From Schistocephalus solidus (lineage: Eukaryota > Platyhelminthes > Cestoda > Diphyllobothriidea > Diphyllobothriidae): a stretch of 64,000 bases of DNA. The stretch is from NCBI GenBank assembly GCA_017591395.1, contig WEDG01005259.1, positions 1-64,000 on the forward strand, read 5' to 3'. Of the stretch, positions 31,886 to 43,335 are shown one piece after another (within the stretch, counting starts at the first letter, position 1; each line of letters opens with the position of its first letter). Under the pieces are notes generated by a model. The model was not told the origin of the DNA. It searched no databases and saw only the letters and a program-made list of their open reading frames with translations. A program made the translations under genes and the position numbers.

Positions 31886-34195
31886 GGACGGACATGGTTG
31901 AAGCACTCGTTACGGAGGTAAAGCAAAGCTGCCTTAGCAAACACGTATTAATACTTGGAGATTTTAACTCTCCCGAAAATCGATTGAGTATTGATGTATT
32001 GCTCGCGATCGTTAAATTCATTTGAACAGAAATTTCTCCAGCTGGTAACTGAAGAGTTTCGTACCCAACACGTCACAATGGAGACGCGGTTCTTAAATGA
32101 GCAGCAGTCAAGCTGTTTGGACTTGTTATTAATAGAGACGACAATTGCATCCTTGCATTAAGTTCTAACGTGCCCCTTGGACGAAGTGATTATTGCATTC
32201 TTGCTTGGGAGTACAGTCATTTTTCTGTACCCGAACGTTGAGCAATATGGGAGACAAATGTATGCAAAGGAAATTATAAGAAAATGAACGAACTACTGAA
32301 TGAGATAGACTGGAAACCTGAACATGTACCTGAACCAAATGCTGCAAGGTTCTTCATTCGTCACTTGATTTAGCAGTTGGTAGATAATTTCTGTCCAGTT
32401 AAATGGCAACCGTGCGTCTCCCGACCCAGAGTGGGTGACATTCGAAATCAAAAGGAAGCTCAAGAAGAAAAGAAGACTCTGGAGAACATATGCCTGATAC
32501 CAACAACCTGAACAATTTTCCGCTTTTAAAAAACAGTGAAATCGTTGTCTAAATCGTTGGAGCAAAGGAGGCTCAGCCTTTGAGTCAAAAATACTCAAAG
32601 ACATACCAAGAAATTCGAAAAGGTTCTTTGCTAACATAAATAACGCAAAATGAAACCGGGACTCCATTGCTTGTCGAAAAGACTATCAAGTAAATAGGTC
32701 AACCGATAACTCTGATAAGACCAACCTCTTATCCACTTTCCTTATGTCCGTGTATACAGAGGAACCGCCTTTTGACGAGGAAGAATACCACAGTATTGCC
32801 AAACCAACAAACGAAATAAGCACGGTGTCACGGTGTACACAGAAAGAAAAACTCTGAAACAGCTACAGCCCAATCAATTGCCTGGCCCAGATGGTATATC
32901 CGCAAAAGTTCTTAATGAACTCACGTGTCCAACTTGCCTCTCCGCTCTCCAAGATCTTTGAAAGTTCGATGGATGCGGGGGCTCTTCCTACTGAGTGGAA
33001 GATAGCCAACATAACCCCTGACCTAGAAAGGAGGTTAGAGGACATCATCAAATAGTTTCAGACCAGTCAGCCTCACAAGGATCTGATGTAAAATGATGGA
33101 GAAGATAATCAAAACGGCACCGATGAGGCATATTGAAGAGAATAGCTTGCTAAGTTCAATTCAACAGGGATTTTGAAGTGGTCTATCCTGCGGTCTATAT
33201 TGACTTTAGCAAAGCCTTTGATAGGGTACCACAAAGACGTCTGATATTTAAGCTGCGTCGAATGGGTGTGACTGGCAATCTATTCAAATGTTTGGCCGAC
33301 TTTCTCACAGGCAGCTGCTAAATTTTGTATTGGAGACGCCAATTCGGACTGGGAAACCGTTCACAGTGGAGTTCCGAAGGGGAGGGTTCTGGGTTCCATT
33401 TTGTTTCTGATAAACGTTAACGACTACCTTGATTGTGTGACATGCGAGAAGGTAATTTTGGCTGACGATCTGAAGTTATGGAAATCGATTAAAAAACCGA
33501 AGGATGCTTGAAACTTACAAAATAACTTAGATCGCTTGCAAACATGGTGTGATGAGTGGCTGCTGAACCTTAATTACAAAAAATGCCAAATCATCCAACT
33601 GTGGTCTAGTTACAACAGGATCGTAAGGTTTGAATATTTTGTACTTTATCAGTGGTTACCAACCCGAGGAGATAAATGTTCGAAAGGACTTGGGTATGTA
33701 AATAACACCCACTCTCAAACCATCTTCTTACTGTGCAAATAAAGCAAAGAAATCGATGTGTACCTTCGGATGGATCAGGATATCCTTCGTTAATTTTGAC
33801 GAAGAGATTTTTGGGCGCATGTTTGGAACATTTATTCGGCTGGTGTTTAAATATTGCGTTCAGGCATGGCGCCCCTGGACGAAATATGACTACGCTCTGT
33901 TGTAGAAAGTTCAACGGAAGGCGATGAGACTAGTCCGTGGATTGGAATGCCTACAAGAAAGACTTAAATTTCTTTCTATCTCTTGTTGGCAATTCAGAGG
34001 GGATATGATCTATGTCCAAAATCTTCTCAGATGAGTTGATTATGCTTTTCAGATGACCGGCATTTTTAATTGGCAAACATGACAAATCTTCAAGATCGCC
34101 AATATAAACTGAAGAAAAACCACGCCATACTTTTAGTGCCGGCCAATTTCTTTTCCCAACGGGTGATTGAAGAATGGAACAAACTGCCAACTTAC
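31886..34195 (+). pseudogene. Group I-B LINE ORF2, second copy (deleted endonuclease, broken RT)
   Basis: The endonuclease N-terminus is missing: near 31,885 the sequence jumps from the ORF2 leader to ALVTEV...LILGDFNSPE. It then continues through LGRSDYCILAWEYSHFSVPE, PGPDGISAKVLNELT (about 32,880-32,930), VYIDFSKAFDRVPQRRLIFK (about 33,195-33,250), a GEGSGFHFVS frameshifted palm and a LADDLKLW region near 33,460 (FADD expected). A second deletion of about 80 bases precedes VYIDFSKAF. The C-terminal part fades near 34,190, where a minus-strand element begins. No 3' tail is left. Confidence 0.8.
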
Positions 34196-34445
34196 AGCCC
34201 CAAACTCATGTAGCGATACATAAAAGGCAAGAAATCCATTAGCCATGTGGAGCTCCACGCAGAAAGAGCGTCTAATTCCGAATGAATTTGTTCTAGGCAT
34301 CGTTTGACCGTAGAGTAGGAGAACGAACAAACGCATTTAAGGTCAACAGCATAAATATAAAATTGATACTGTTAAGCTTTCGATGAAATATCATTTATGC
34401 AGAGTAAGAACAACAAGGGACCCCATACTATACCTTAAAGGACAC
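34196..34445 (-). pseudogene. Group II-B RT fragment around the catalytic box
   Basis: The sequence matches 25-241 on the same strand, including CATGTGGAGCTCCAC and the GAATGAATTTGTTCTAG stretch, and extends from a GVP-type box (34,440) past the YADD region (read as LLTLNAF) to about 34,200. It is joined at 34,445 to an N-terminal RT piece of a different family. Confidence 0.72.
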
Positions 34446-35760
34446 CACTCCCCTTATCAATGTAGGCAATAAGTAAAGATTATTTTCTAGGGCAACCGTT
34501 TCCGAATGTTGTATGTGCACTAAGTAGGGGAGCGGAGGAGGACTTGCTTCATGAGTGAATACCAACTTAAAGAAACTAGAGAGGATTGAGGGTTTCGTTT
34601 GGTCATCCGTATCCAATACTCCGGTTTTGGACAACAGCGCTGGAATCGGGTTACGATTTCGTTGCTAATTACGTATTTAACCGTATAGGATCTTGGGATG
34701 CTCCATAGAGTTTTTAAGTATGATTAGCTCATAGATCCTTCGGAGGCGTTTTGCCTCACACTTACAGACCCCCCGTTGTCGTTTGTATTCCTGCAAGTGT
34801 TTGACACTCCCCGTCAGTCGAAACAGTTTCCACATCTTATTTCTTCTGTTAAAAGGTGATCTGAAGTTCATGGTTTATCCCCAACGGACGCTTATTTGTT
34901 TTCTTTCGTTTAACGGGACAATTAAGATTTATAATTCTTTGAACCAACGAGCTGAACGTTCTCCAGCATTCGTCCATAGCTCCCCGTATTGTGTTTGTTT
35001 ACGGTATTGTTGAAATTACTTGAGCATGCTGGAAAAATCTCCCTTCCAGATGTTTGTTTCCAGTTGCTTAAGTGAGTCAGGCTGTGAGAACATGGAATAC
35101 TCAAAGAGCATTACAACGTGGTCGCTAGCACCCATTGACGGTGGATCTTGCAAATCCAGCATATTATCCTCGTCTCGGGTTAACCCGAAGTGTAGACAAT
35201 TGGAGCGCTGCCCTTCCCTAACTCATGTCTCAAATGATACATTCTAGAAGAGTAATTTTTCGCCTGCCATCTCAAGCGAACGATGACCGATGTATTTGTT
35301 GGACCCGAAGCAGCTCAAGTTTCCCAGCCGATATCAAGAGCGTTGAAGTCTCCAACGATAAGGTCATCTTTGTTCAAGCAAATCTTGGTCAGCTCCTTTA
35401 GGAGAACGACATCGCGTTCGACATTCGGGTTTGGGGGACGGTGTGCAACTGTGAATGCCAGTGGCCGGGCGTTAAGTTAAATTTTCAACTCCTGCTGTTA
35501 TGGGATGTACCTCGGAAATCGCAGTTATATTAGATCTAACATAAACAGCGATTCCTCCTCCGCAGCTTCTCCTCTCTCTTCTTAAGAGTTGATAACCACA
35601 GAGGGATACGTCGTGTACTCGAATATCTTCTGAGAGCCACGTTTCTGTCAGCGCAGTTATATCTCGTGTTTGATTATCAAAAGACGTCCGAAGCTCACTC
35701 ATTTTTTTGAAAAGGCTCTAAACATTTGAGCGCATGACATTTATCATCCGTCTTCTCGGC
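34446..35760 (-). pseudogene. Group I-C LINE ORF2, endonuclease to RT start
   Basis: On the minus strand, from 35,702: MSELRTSFDNQTRDITALTE (endonuclease start with the ALTETWL motif), GGGIAVYVRSNI, then VGDFNALDIGWET (about 35,370-35,330), a linker with MWKLFRLTGSVKHLQEYKRQ (about 34,840-34,780), and the RT N-terminus DQTKPSILSSFFKLVFTHEA (about 34,600-34,540). The parts are in the right order but in several frames. The remaining RT is replaced by the II-B fragment at 34,196-34,445. Confidence 0.78.
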
Positions 35761-35826
35761 AAGGGCCAGCTCTGATGATATAAAGAGTCTGCCACAGGAA
35801 GGACCTATTCATCGTTATGATTTTCT

Positions 35827-36900
35827 CTACCCGTATTTGGAGCCATTTTTCCCCTTTTCGGTCATTTTCTTCAGTTCGTTCCTCAGCTCACTCATTTTGT
35901 GTCTTTCTGCCAGTTCATAATCCGTCTGAAAAAACACATCTCTATGAGTCATTCTCTGTTCTATACGCCGTGAGGTCAGCACTTGATTTTCGCGAATGAT
36001 TTTAAGAGACCGTGGTGATGAAAATTCATGAGAAGCATTCGCTTTCCCTAGACGGAAGGCTTTGTACACAGTAAAGTTTTCTCCCTCATGAAGGATGGCA
36101 TTTGAATATATTCGGAAGAGATTCAGGTCATATTCCACTCTTTCCTTTGCAATCGAAGAAGTTGACATAGGAGCCCCTTTTATGACGACATTTATTTTGC
36201 GGTCAAGATGCTTGCTTGGTAATTTGATGCTCTGATTCCTTGACCGAGCTTCGACATCAGGAGGAATTATATTCTGGTATACTACGCCATTTGCGTTTGT
36301 GTTAACATTTTTCTATGACATACGTGTTTCGGCCTGGGCACCTTCACAGTCGTTGCCCTGTTGTTATGTGCTTTACACAGAGTTGCCATGTTCGCTTCCA
36401 TAAAGTGGCTGTTGAATTAACTCTCTTACTGAGTTGTCGTTGTTATGGGTCGGAGGGATGACATTCCCTTCCAGAATTAATGGCGAGCCCTTCTTGTGGT
36501 TTTTTATAGGTTTTTGAGGTTCGTTTTGGCTGATCCTTCAGAAGTGTTCGGTGATTTGGTAGGTTTAGTGCATACCAGGTAATAAAACTTCACTCATCAT
36601 TGTTGCATTAACTTCGACTGTCTAGTTATTCAGTGGAAGCGGTTTGTTTAGGGTTTCCTCCGGAGACGTGAATCGTTTCCTCTTCCTGGGTGGTTTTGAA
36701 TTTCCAACAACTATGCCTTCTTTACGAGGGTAGTCATTGTTTGTCGGTTGTGGAGTTGAGAGGATATGGAGACATTTCCTTTTGCTGTTCTTTAAAATAG
36801 TCGAAGTGATGTCAGTCAGTAGGCATTGCTTCTCTTTGAGTACCTGGACTCGCTGAGTTTTGGTCCTCACAACCGACACAAAGATGGGCGGCTGTGGAAT
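35827..36900 (-). pseudogene. Group I-C LINE ORF1
   Basis: The minus-strand frame 36,168-35,827 (113 codons) holds an RRM-core-like part (NFTVYKAFRLGKANASHEF) and the C-terminal hallmark HRDVFFQTDYELAERHKM followed by LRNELKKMTEKGKNGSK, very close to I-A ORF1. An upstream frame at 36,879-36,622 (85 codons) is Lys/Arg-rich (NSKPPRKRKRFTSPEE), like the basic N-terminal region of I-B. The middle is frameshifted. It precedes I-C ORF2 on the same strand, giving the ORF1-ORF2 order expected of a LINE. Confidence 0.68.
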
Positions 36901-37229
36901 CTGTTTCTTTTGTTACAGAGTTATCAGTGTCTGATGTCAGTACTCTAGTCCTAGTTCCCTTTTGTGTCTCCTGTATTCAAATTCGAATAATCACCATAGA
37001 GTGGAAGAACGCCGATGGAAGAGATAAGCAACAGATCGGGAAGGATTAGCATCACTACTAGCTAGAGGTTGCCTAAGCTAATCTCGCGAGCCTCGATTTT
37101 TGAAGCCAATTCAAATATTTTTTTGCGATCCTAGAGTGGACCAATAATAAAATTTTGGACGGTTCCTTAAGCTGTTTTCGTAATTTTTAAGTCAACTTTC
37201 AAGAAATTTTATGACGGTGTAGGAAGCAG
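36901..37229 (-). pseudogene. Upstream sequence, then II-B linker fragment
   Basis: At 37,229-37,080 the minus strand reads NIFELASKI-like sequence (KNI-IGFKNRGSRD), the conserved end of the endonuclease-RT linker seen in group II elements (compare 1,150-1,060 minus). It continues the II-B element that starts at 39,690 minus and is interrupted by I-A. The part 36,901-37,079 shows no recognisable feature. Confidence 0.5.
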
Positions 37230-38950
37230 AATTTAAGTCACTTTATTGAGGGAAGTAGGCTTTCGCCCTTGAGCTCCCTATTCACATGCAAAAATGTCAA
37301 TAGTACAAACGTTTACAGTGATATATCTTACAAATTAAAATGTAGGGTCATCGATATGTGTGGGCCAGGCACAACCTGCCACTGTTTACACAATCTTCAT
37401 TATATTGACAATAGTTTCTCAGAAAATGAGTATCTAGTTTAAATTTAAATGTGTCAACAGTTCCTGAAAGGACAACATCCTCAGGGAGTCCGTTCCATGC
37501 TCCAACGACCCTCTGCGAAAAGGCGTTCCGACGGACTTCCCTGTGGTCAAACTTCCTCTGCAGTTTAAAGGGATGACCCAACAGATGTTCCATCCCAGCC
37601 AATTTGAAGAAGTCAGCAAATTCTAGGGCACAATCGCGGCCTCTGACAATCCAGTAGGTTTGGATGAGGTCACCGCGTAGTTGCCTGTAATTTAGAGGAA
37701 ACAAATCAAGTTCAACCGATCTGGCTTCATAAGGCAGATGACTAAGATTCTTGACCATCTTCGTAGCCCTCGCCTGCATTCGTTCCAGCTGTAGATAATC
37801 CTTCTTAAACCACAGACGCCAGGCCTGGACGGCATATTCCAAGTGAGATCGAACAAATACCCCGTAGGTTTTTCGGAAGAGTTCCTTATCAATCTGCACA
37901 AATCCACGTCTGAGCGCAAATAAGAACTGTGTAGCGCGTTAAGCTGCCTTTAAACACTGTGAAAATGGTTTAAGTGAGGAGTTTATTAGAACACAGAGGT
38001 CCTTCTTGTTCCTCAACAATTGAAAGGGGCTGCCCATTGAGAATGTATTGGTAGGAATCATCCTCCTCACTGGTCCTTCTAGTACGCAGTCTAAGGACCA
38101 CACACTTCCCAACGTTAAAATTAAGGAGCCAACGAGCAGACCAGCTGCTAAGACGGTTAAGATCCTCTTGAAGTGCGTGCCTATCGAAATCAGATCTGAT
38201 GACCCTCCACAATTAAACAGCATCTGCAAACGTGATGGCACTGCAATTCAGGTCGTTTACACAGTCGTTGATGTTCACTAAGAAGAGTAGCGGCCCTAAT
38301 ACCGAGCCTTGAGGGACACCACTTAGAACCGGAGTAGGTTTTGACTTCGAGGTATCGACGCACACAGTTTGCAATCTATCTGTAAGAAAGTCTGCGATCC
38401 ATGTCAGCAGCATTCCTCTTATGCCGATTTCAGATAATTTGAAGATGAGACGTTTGTGTGGGACACTGTCAAACACCCTCTTGAAATCAGTGTATATGAC
38501 GTCAACCCTACCATTTTCGTCCAGTGCACGAGTCCACTGCTCTGTGGAGAGTAATAAACTAGAAAGACAGGAGCGATTCTGTCTGAAGCCATGCTGGAGA
38601 TCTGAGAGTAATTGGTTTTCCTAAAGGAACGTCATGGTTGTCTTCTTGATTATTGATTCCATTATTTTACAGCAAATGGAGGTTAGGCTGACAGGCCGAT
38701 AATTGTTGACATTCGATCGAGCACCACTCTTGTATATGGGGTATATATTTGCTGCCTTCCATTCGGATGGCAGTTTCCCTGATTCAAATGATGAATTAAA
38801 TATATGCGCTAGTGGTTTGGACAGTTCGCTGGCCAGTTCTTTCAAGAACTTGGCCGGTATATCGTCCGGACCAGATGACTTCGCTTCTTTAAGATTTCGC
38901 AGTTCTCGTTCCACGAATGTAAGGAATGTAATCGGGAAGGCATTCTGTTA
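37230..38950 (-). mobile_element. Group I-A LINE (RT and 3' UTR) inserted in II-B
   Basis: This is the best preserved I-A RT in the window. Minus-strand frames in order: 38,914-38,621 (LRNLKEAKSSGPDDIPAKFL, ARSNVNNYRPVSLTSICCKI), 38,476-38,213 (FDSVPHKRLIFKLSEIGIRG, GVPQGSVLGPLLFLVNINDC, the FADAV remnant of FADDV), 38,212-37,970, then 37,899-37,348 (183 codons; HLEYAVQAW, RQLRGDLIQTY, GAWNGLPEDVV). The 3' UTR ends near 37,235 with the CCCTCAATAAAGTGA-type tail. It is truncated 5' before the RT start. II-B sequence continues on both sides. Confidence 0.88.
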
Positions 38951-39690
38951 AACCTTGCAATATATCTTGGATACAACTTGTATCATTATTTTAAAAAAGC
39001 TCGACCAATCTAGAGTTCTTGAAAATTATTTAATATTTCTTTTTTTAGCATGAGCAATGTTGAAAAAGGCAAGGTTTATTTCTTGCTTTACAGAAGAAGA
39101 GACTGGAAAAACAATTATTTAATGCGTGATCACTTGTACAAAGTTCTTGGTAGAAATTCATAAAAGCAAAGTGTAGACGCCACTCGCAAATATTTACTTT
39201 GAAATACCCTCTTTTCTATTCACTGAGCTGACTACTTGAGACATGTTTGAAACGTAAATCGTATTTGACAAGTTCTCAAATTTTGGTGGAGACGTATCTG
39301 CATGCAAGTCAATTTCTGGCAAACTAAAAGTGCCAACGATTATTTTGACATAAAACGGAACCTCTGCAACCTTTTCAAAGTATAAACAGAGCTGGCTTTC
39401 GTTGCCGGAATAATACGGACGATTATAGACACAGCCAATTATTGCTTTTATCTTTTGCCGGAGGATAACTGAAACGAAACAAGTATTTCCGGAAACCGAA
39501 GAAATGCTAAGATCGTAAGGGAAATGTACAAGAGACAACCACTGCCATGTTTTTCAACGCGTTCTTGTTGACATAAACTAAAATTATCTAAAGCCCGTCT
39601 CGAGTCTGAAATTAGTGCATGAGCCCAAGATTCTGTTATGCACATAATACCTTGGTCAAACTCAAAATCTACAGTTCTTAGTTCAGTCAT
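38951..39690 (-). pseudogene. Group II-B LINE endonuclease and linker
   Basis: The minus-strand frames 39,690-39,448 (GIMCITESWAHALISDSRRA, GSGCLLYISL) and 39,538-39,194 (AIIGCVYNRPYYSGNESQLC, FSLPEIDLHADTSPPKFENL) encode an AP-type endonuclease. The catalytic SDH box is not recognisable. The linker (about 39,190-38,951) is AT-rich and broken. The RT of the same element should follow and is displaced by the I-A insertion. Confidence 0.8.
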
Positions 39691-41460
39691 TTTTTCACGA
39701 CTGACCTTGCGTTGAGTGAAACTATACTGAGCGGATTTGTGGAATGCGGAATACGATCATTATTCTTTATAAAAAAAGGAAAACTTGATGGTGGGAACGT
39801 AAACTGTAGGGAAGAAATGTGGGCGGAAAGTAAAATTGCTGATGTCTACAAATTGCTTAGCTGTGACTGTTAACTAAATTAATACTATCATAGAGAAACA
39901 TATTTGGGTTGTATCCATTGAGACGAAAGCATTTCTGCGTTAGCTAAAATAGGAGGTCTTAATATATTATTTTCAGGAATATTGGAATAATATGGGGGGG
40001 ATTTGATTTGAAAATGGAACAAATTATTTTGGAAAGCTGTTACAATAAGGGGTAGTGTTAATAAATTTGGGAGCCTGAGAAGTTGTTTGGTTGAGATAGT
40101 TGCTAAGGAAATTTTGTGAATGTGTAGAAGACGCTGGATTTTTAGGAGGTTTCACAACTATAATGACGTTTTTCTTTTTGGAACTAAAATTAGGAGCAAA
40201 CTAAGACTTTCCCGGGGTATTCATAAGCTTATTAGATTAAACTGTTGAGACCGCAGTCGATGGCGTGGAATGGGACAAGGCGGACATGACCCAATTTTAT
40301 GAACTAAGTCAACAGTATGAATACAAGGAAAACTACTTTGAAATGGAGAAGCAGTCGGTCTTGGCACTTAATACGGAGTCACCGACATTAAAGGCGGGCT
40401 TATGACATGGTTGATATCTACTGATTTGGAAATTCCTATTCGCGAGGAAGAAGGCGTTGATGGATTCGTTGAAAGGAAAGTTGGAGGTGAAGTAAAGGGG
40501 TTTTTTGAACTGGACACTAGAGGAGTTTGCTGTACCATATCGTTGTGGTTTACATAACCATGACCAGACTTATGGATAATAGACTGAGAGGCCAAAGACC
40601 TATGCGAGAGGGAAGACACATTCATTCGCTCCATCGGTTAAAGATCCCGACAAAGGAAAAAATATGCAACTTGTAAATAACGAGAAATGGGACCTCGATG
40701 TGTGGAATCCACCTCGATTGGTGAAAAAAGGGTGACTAATATCGATGGATTTTTGCTACTTGAGTTGAAGCATTTGGCTTCCGATATTTTGTAGTGTAAG
40801 CCGCACGAGTACAGGAAGTTCCAAGGCAACGTCAATAGGTCGTCTGTCTCGGGAAACATGTTTTTAAAAAAAGTATAATTTCTTTTCTACCAGTCTAATG
40901 TTTCACTTGTAACAAAACGGAAGAGAGGGTCCAGACGCTGACATTCCTGAGATGGAATAGCAGAGACGTCACTATCAAATAAGTTTCCCTGTATGGAGAC
41001 CTGATTCAAACTTTAACATAAGGGCAAAAACATTTCAAAATCAGACAGATCAAGCTGCTTAGCTTTAACAACTGGTTGTATTTGCATAATTAAAACTCAA
41101 GGTCATCGTGTGCAAATGAACCACGTATCTTTTTGTTCTCCGACTTGGACAGTTTGAAAATCGTTAACACTTCGCTTGTTCTGATTCTGACATTAAAACT
41201 GCCACTGCACGAACGTAATTGCTCTTTGGAATTTTCTGGAAATTTTCTTGTGCCGAATAACCTCACAAAACGACATCAAATTGGAATTTGTTTATCACCT
41301 TCGTCGACTTGATAAAAACAGCCTCCACACCAATAAATTCTGTCAACCGCTCAGTGAACCAAAAGTGCAAAACCCCTTGAAGATCTGAAGTTATCCAGGA
41401 CCTTTGACCTCTACAAACGGCTGAGTCGTTCCTGAATATTTTTCCTATCATTTATTGTTT
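39691..41460 (-). pseudogene. Group II-B LINE ORF1 region
   Basis: Minus-strand pieces in order: an N-terminal globular piece (RGQRSWITSDLQGVLHFWFT, FQFDVVLRGYSAQENFQKIP; 41,451 to about 41,200) that looks like the FDVVLxG strand of an RRM-like ORF1 core; DDLLTLPWNFLYSCGLHYKI (about 40,845-40,790); and a Ser/Pro-rich C-terminal part (NPFTSPPTFLSTNPSTPSSS, about 40,510-40,450). Stops separate the parts. Its position directly upstream of the II-B endonuclease supports ORF1. Confidence 0.5.
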
Positions 41461-41823
41461 TTTTAAAGTGGTTTTGAACGAATAGGTGCATTATTGCTCA
41501 TATTGTTTCAATAGCGGCGTCGTTGGACCTCCGTTTGAAATTCGCTCGTCTCCAAGCTTTTGATTTTTGGCCAATAATCTGTTCCCAAAGTCAGGACTAA
41601 ACGAAATAAGTTGTCATTGGATCACTTCGAAGGCTGTATCATTCTTTGCTTCGTATTAACATTCGATAGTGAATTCGGTTCGGAAAAGCACTTCTTTTTG
41701 TGCTCAGTAAACTATTCGCTTGATAATTTAAGCTGCTCGTTAAAACTTAATGCATCCTCGTAGAGATCTTGCTGGCATGGGAAACGCAAATGTTCACGAC
41801 CCGACCATGCAAGAAAATTATTC
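41461..41823 (+). other. Possible 5' UTR of the I-B element
   Basis: There is no coding sequence. The stretch near 41,515 (GCGTCGTTGGACCTCCGTTT, then GAAATTCG) is loosely like the I-A 5' end GCGTCGTTTGAAATT, so the I-B element may start here. The match is weak and the boundary uncertain. Confidence 0.35.
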
Positions 41824-41897
41824 ACCGCTTCAACCAGGACTCGAAACGCCAACCTCTCGATTAGCTACCGATGCTCTTGACCGCTCGGCCACGCCCG
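41824..41897 (-). repeat. tRNA-Ser(GCT)-like sequence, antisense, in the I-B 5' region
   Basis: On the minus strand: A box TGGCCGAGCGG (41,891-41,881), an anticodon arm with loop TAGCTAA giving anticodon GCT (41,865-41,863) on a stem with three Watson-Crick pairs and a wobble pair, and a B box GTTTCGAGTCC (41,847-41,837). The long variable arm of a real tRNA-Ser is reduced and no good acceptor stem is seen. It is best read as a tRNA-derived SINE head or tRNA pseudogene that has become part of the element. Confidence 0.72.
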
Positions 41898-41979
41898 GGA
41901 AGCCAGCAGAAAAAACAAATAGTATACACTACAAAAATAATGATCTCTCCTATCTTTGTAAACCGTTTTTCGATTTCAT

Positions 41980-43335
41980 GTGACAAAAAAACTTACCAGA
42001 AATACTCAAGACACTCTCAGCAGACCGAGAAGATCCACAAAGCAGCAATAATGAAGAAAGCAGTAAACTACTGAACATTACCAAAACTAAGCTAAATAGT
42101 GAAGGGCTGGCACACTGTGATGGATGCCGAGGACTAACAATCAGAGTTTTGAGATTAGAAGGAGACCTCGATCTCCTATCGGAAATAATATCAGTCCTCA
42201 TAAAACATAATAAAATTAACTCGCCGAAACACGATGCAAATGAGCCGAAAAACATCAGCAAGCTAGAACATAATCATCACAAGGAAACGGTTGAAGTCAA
42301 TAGGCACAACATTAAGCGAAACAAAAAGAGAAAAAGAACGAAGTCATTAGAACAAACCTCTGAGTCAGTTGAAATACAGATGACCAGAAAAAAAAATAAG
42401 CGAGGAGGAAATTATGTCTTGCGTTTCCCCAGGTTCGGGAAATCTGGTGCACATAGAATCCGACTGCACAAAAGTAAATCAGCGATCGACGGTCTCTGAA
42501 AAGTCGAAAAACAGTGATCGTAAGGTTTCTTTACTGCATCGGACGAGCGACAGCAGCATGCTCTTTACATGTCCATCGAACAACAATGAAGCAGGGCATG
42601 GTAGCCAGCAAAGTAATGGCGGAAAAGTGGCCTACGACTTATCGACAGACCTGGATGCCATAAACCAAAATGCAGGTTTCCCGGGTGCTATTCGAGCAAA
42701 CGCATTGTCAGGAGAACTCACGCAGTTTGAAAGGTCCATAGAGATGTCTGCAAATGAACCAACAGGCTCACCGAGGAAGACAAATTTGAACACAGTATTA
42801 AAGACTGTATCAAAGGGTATGATTCAACCTTCAATCACTAAAAGAAAGCAGGATGCAGAAGCGAGTTTTTTTCCTGACAGGTCATTTTGTCTGGTAGTTC
42901 AGGGAGTCTCAGAGGCTACTGGGGAAACGCCAAAAGAAAGGGTAAAACAGGATCTGCTGACATTCCAAAATTTATTGAATGATACGCAAGAAACTGGTGT
43001 GACAGTCGACATCAAAAAGATCTTTCGATTGGGGCCTCTCGTTACAAATGAAACGAATGAGGTTCGACCAAGACCATTTAAAGTCGTTTTGGGGAGCGAA
43101 CAGCAGGTAGATCTATTGCTCTCTCGAAAGTCCCAACTACGAAAGAATCATCGTGGAGTTTTTTTTCAGCCGGATTACTCTCCCACCGATCGGATGAAAA
43201 TGAGGACACTGGTAGCAGAATTGAAAAGACGTCAATACGAGGGGAACAAAACTTGAAAATTGTAGACAACAAAATAGTCAAAACGGTGCGCTCGTTTTTA
43301 TGGGAACATCCGGTGAAATTGACGGCAACCACGCC
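41980..43335 (+). pseudogene. Group I-B LINE ORF1 (nearly full length)
   Basis: Order of parts: an acidic N-terminus, a C-x2-C motif CDGC (42,116-42,127), a heptad-like stretch (VLRLEGDLDLLSEIISVL, about 42,140-42,195), a Lys/Arg-rich block (RNKKRKRTKSLEQ), a frame change near 42,414, and then the open frame 42,414-43,256 (280 codons). That frame holds the RRM-like core CLVVQGVSEATGETPKER, IKKIFRLGPL, VRPRPFKVVLGSEQQVDLLL and the hallmark GVFFQPDYSPTDRMKMR. A one-base deletion near 43,240 breaks the C-terminus. It likely binds element RNA as a multimer; that is inferred from the architecture. Confidence 0.75.
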
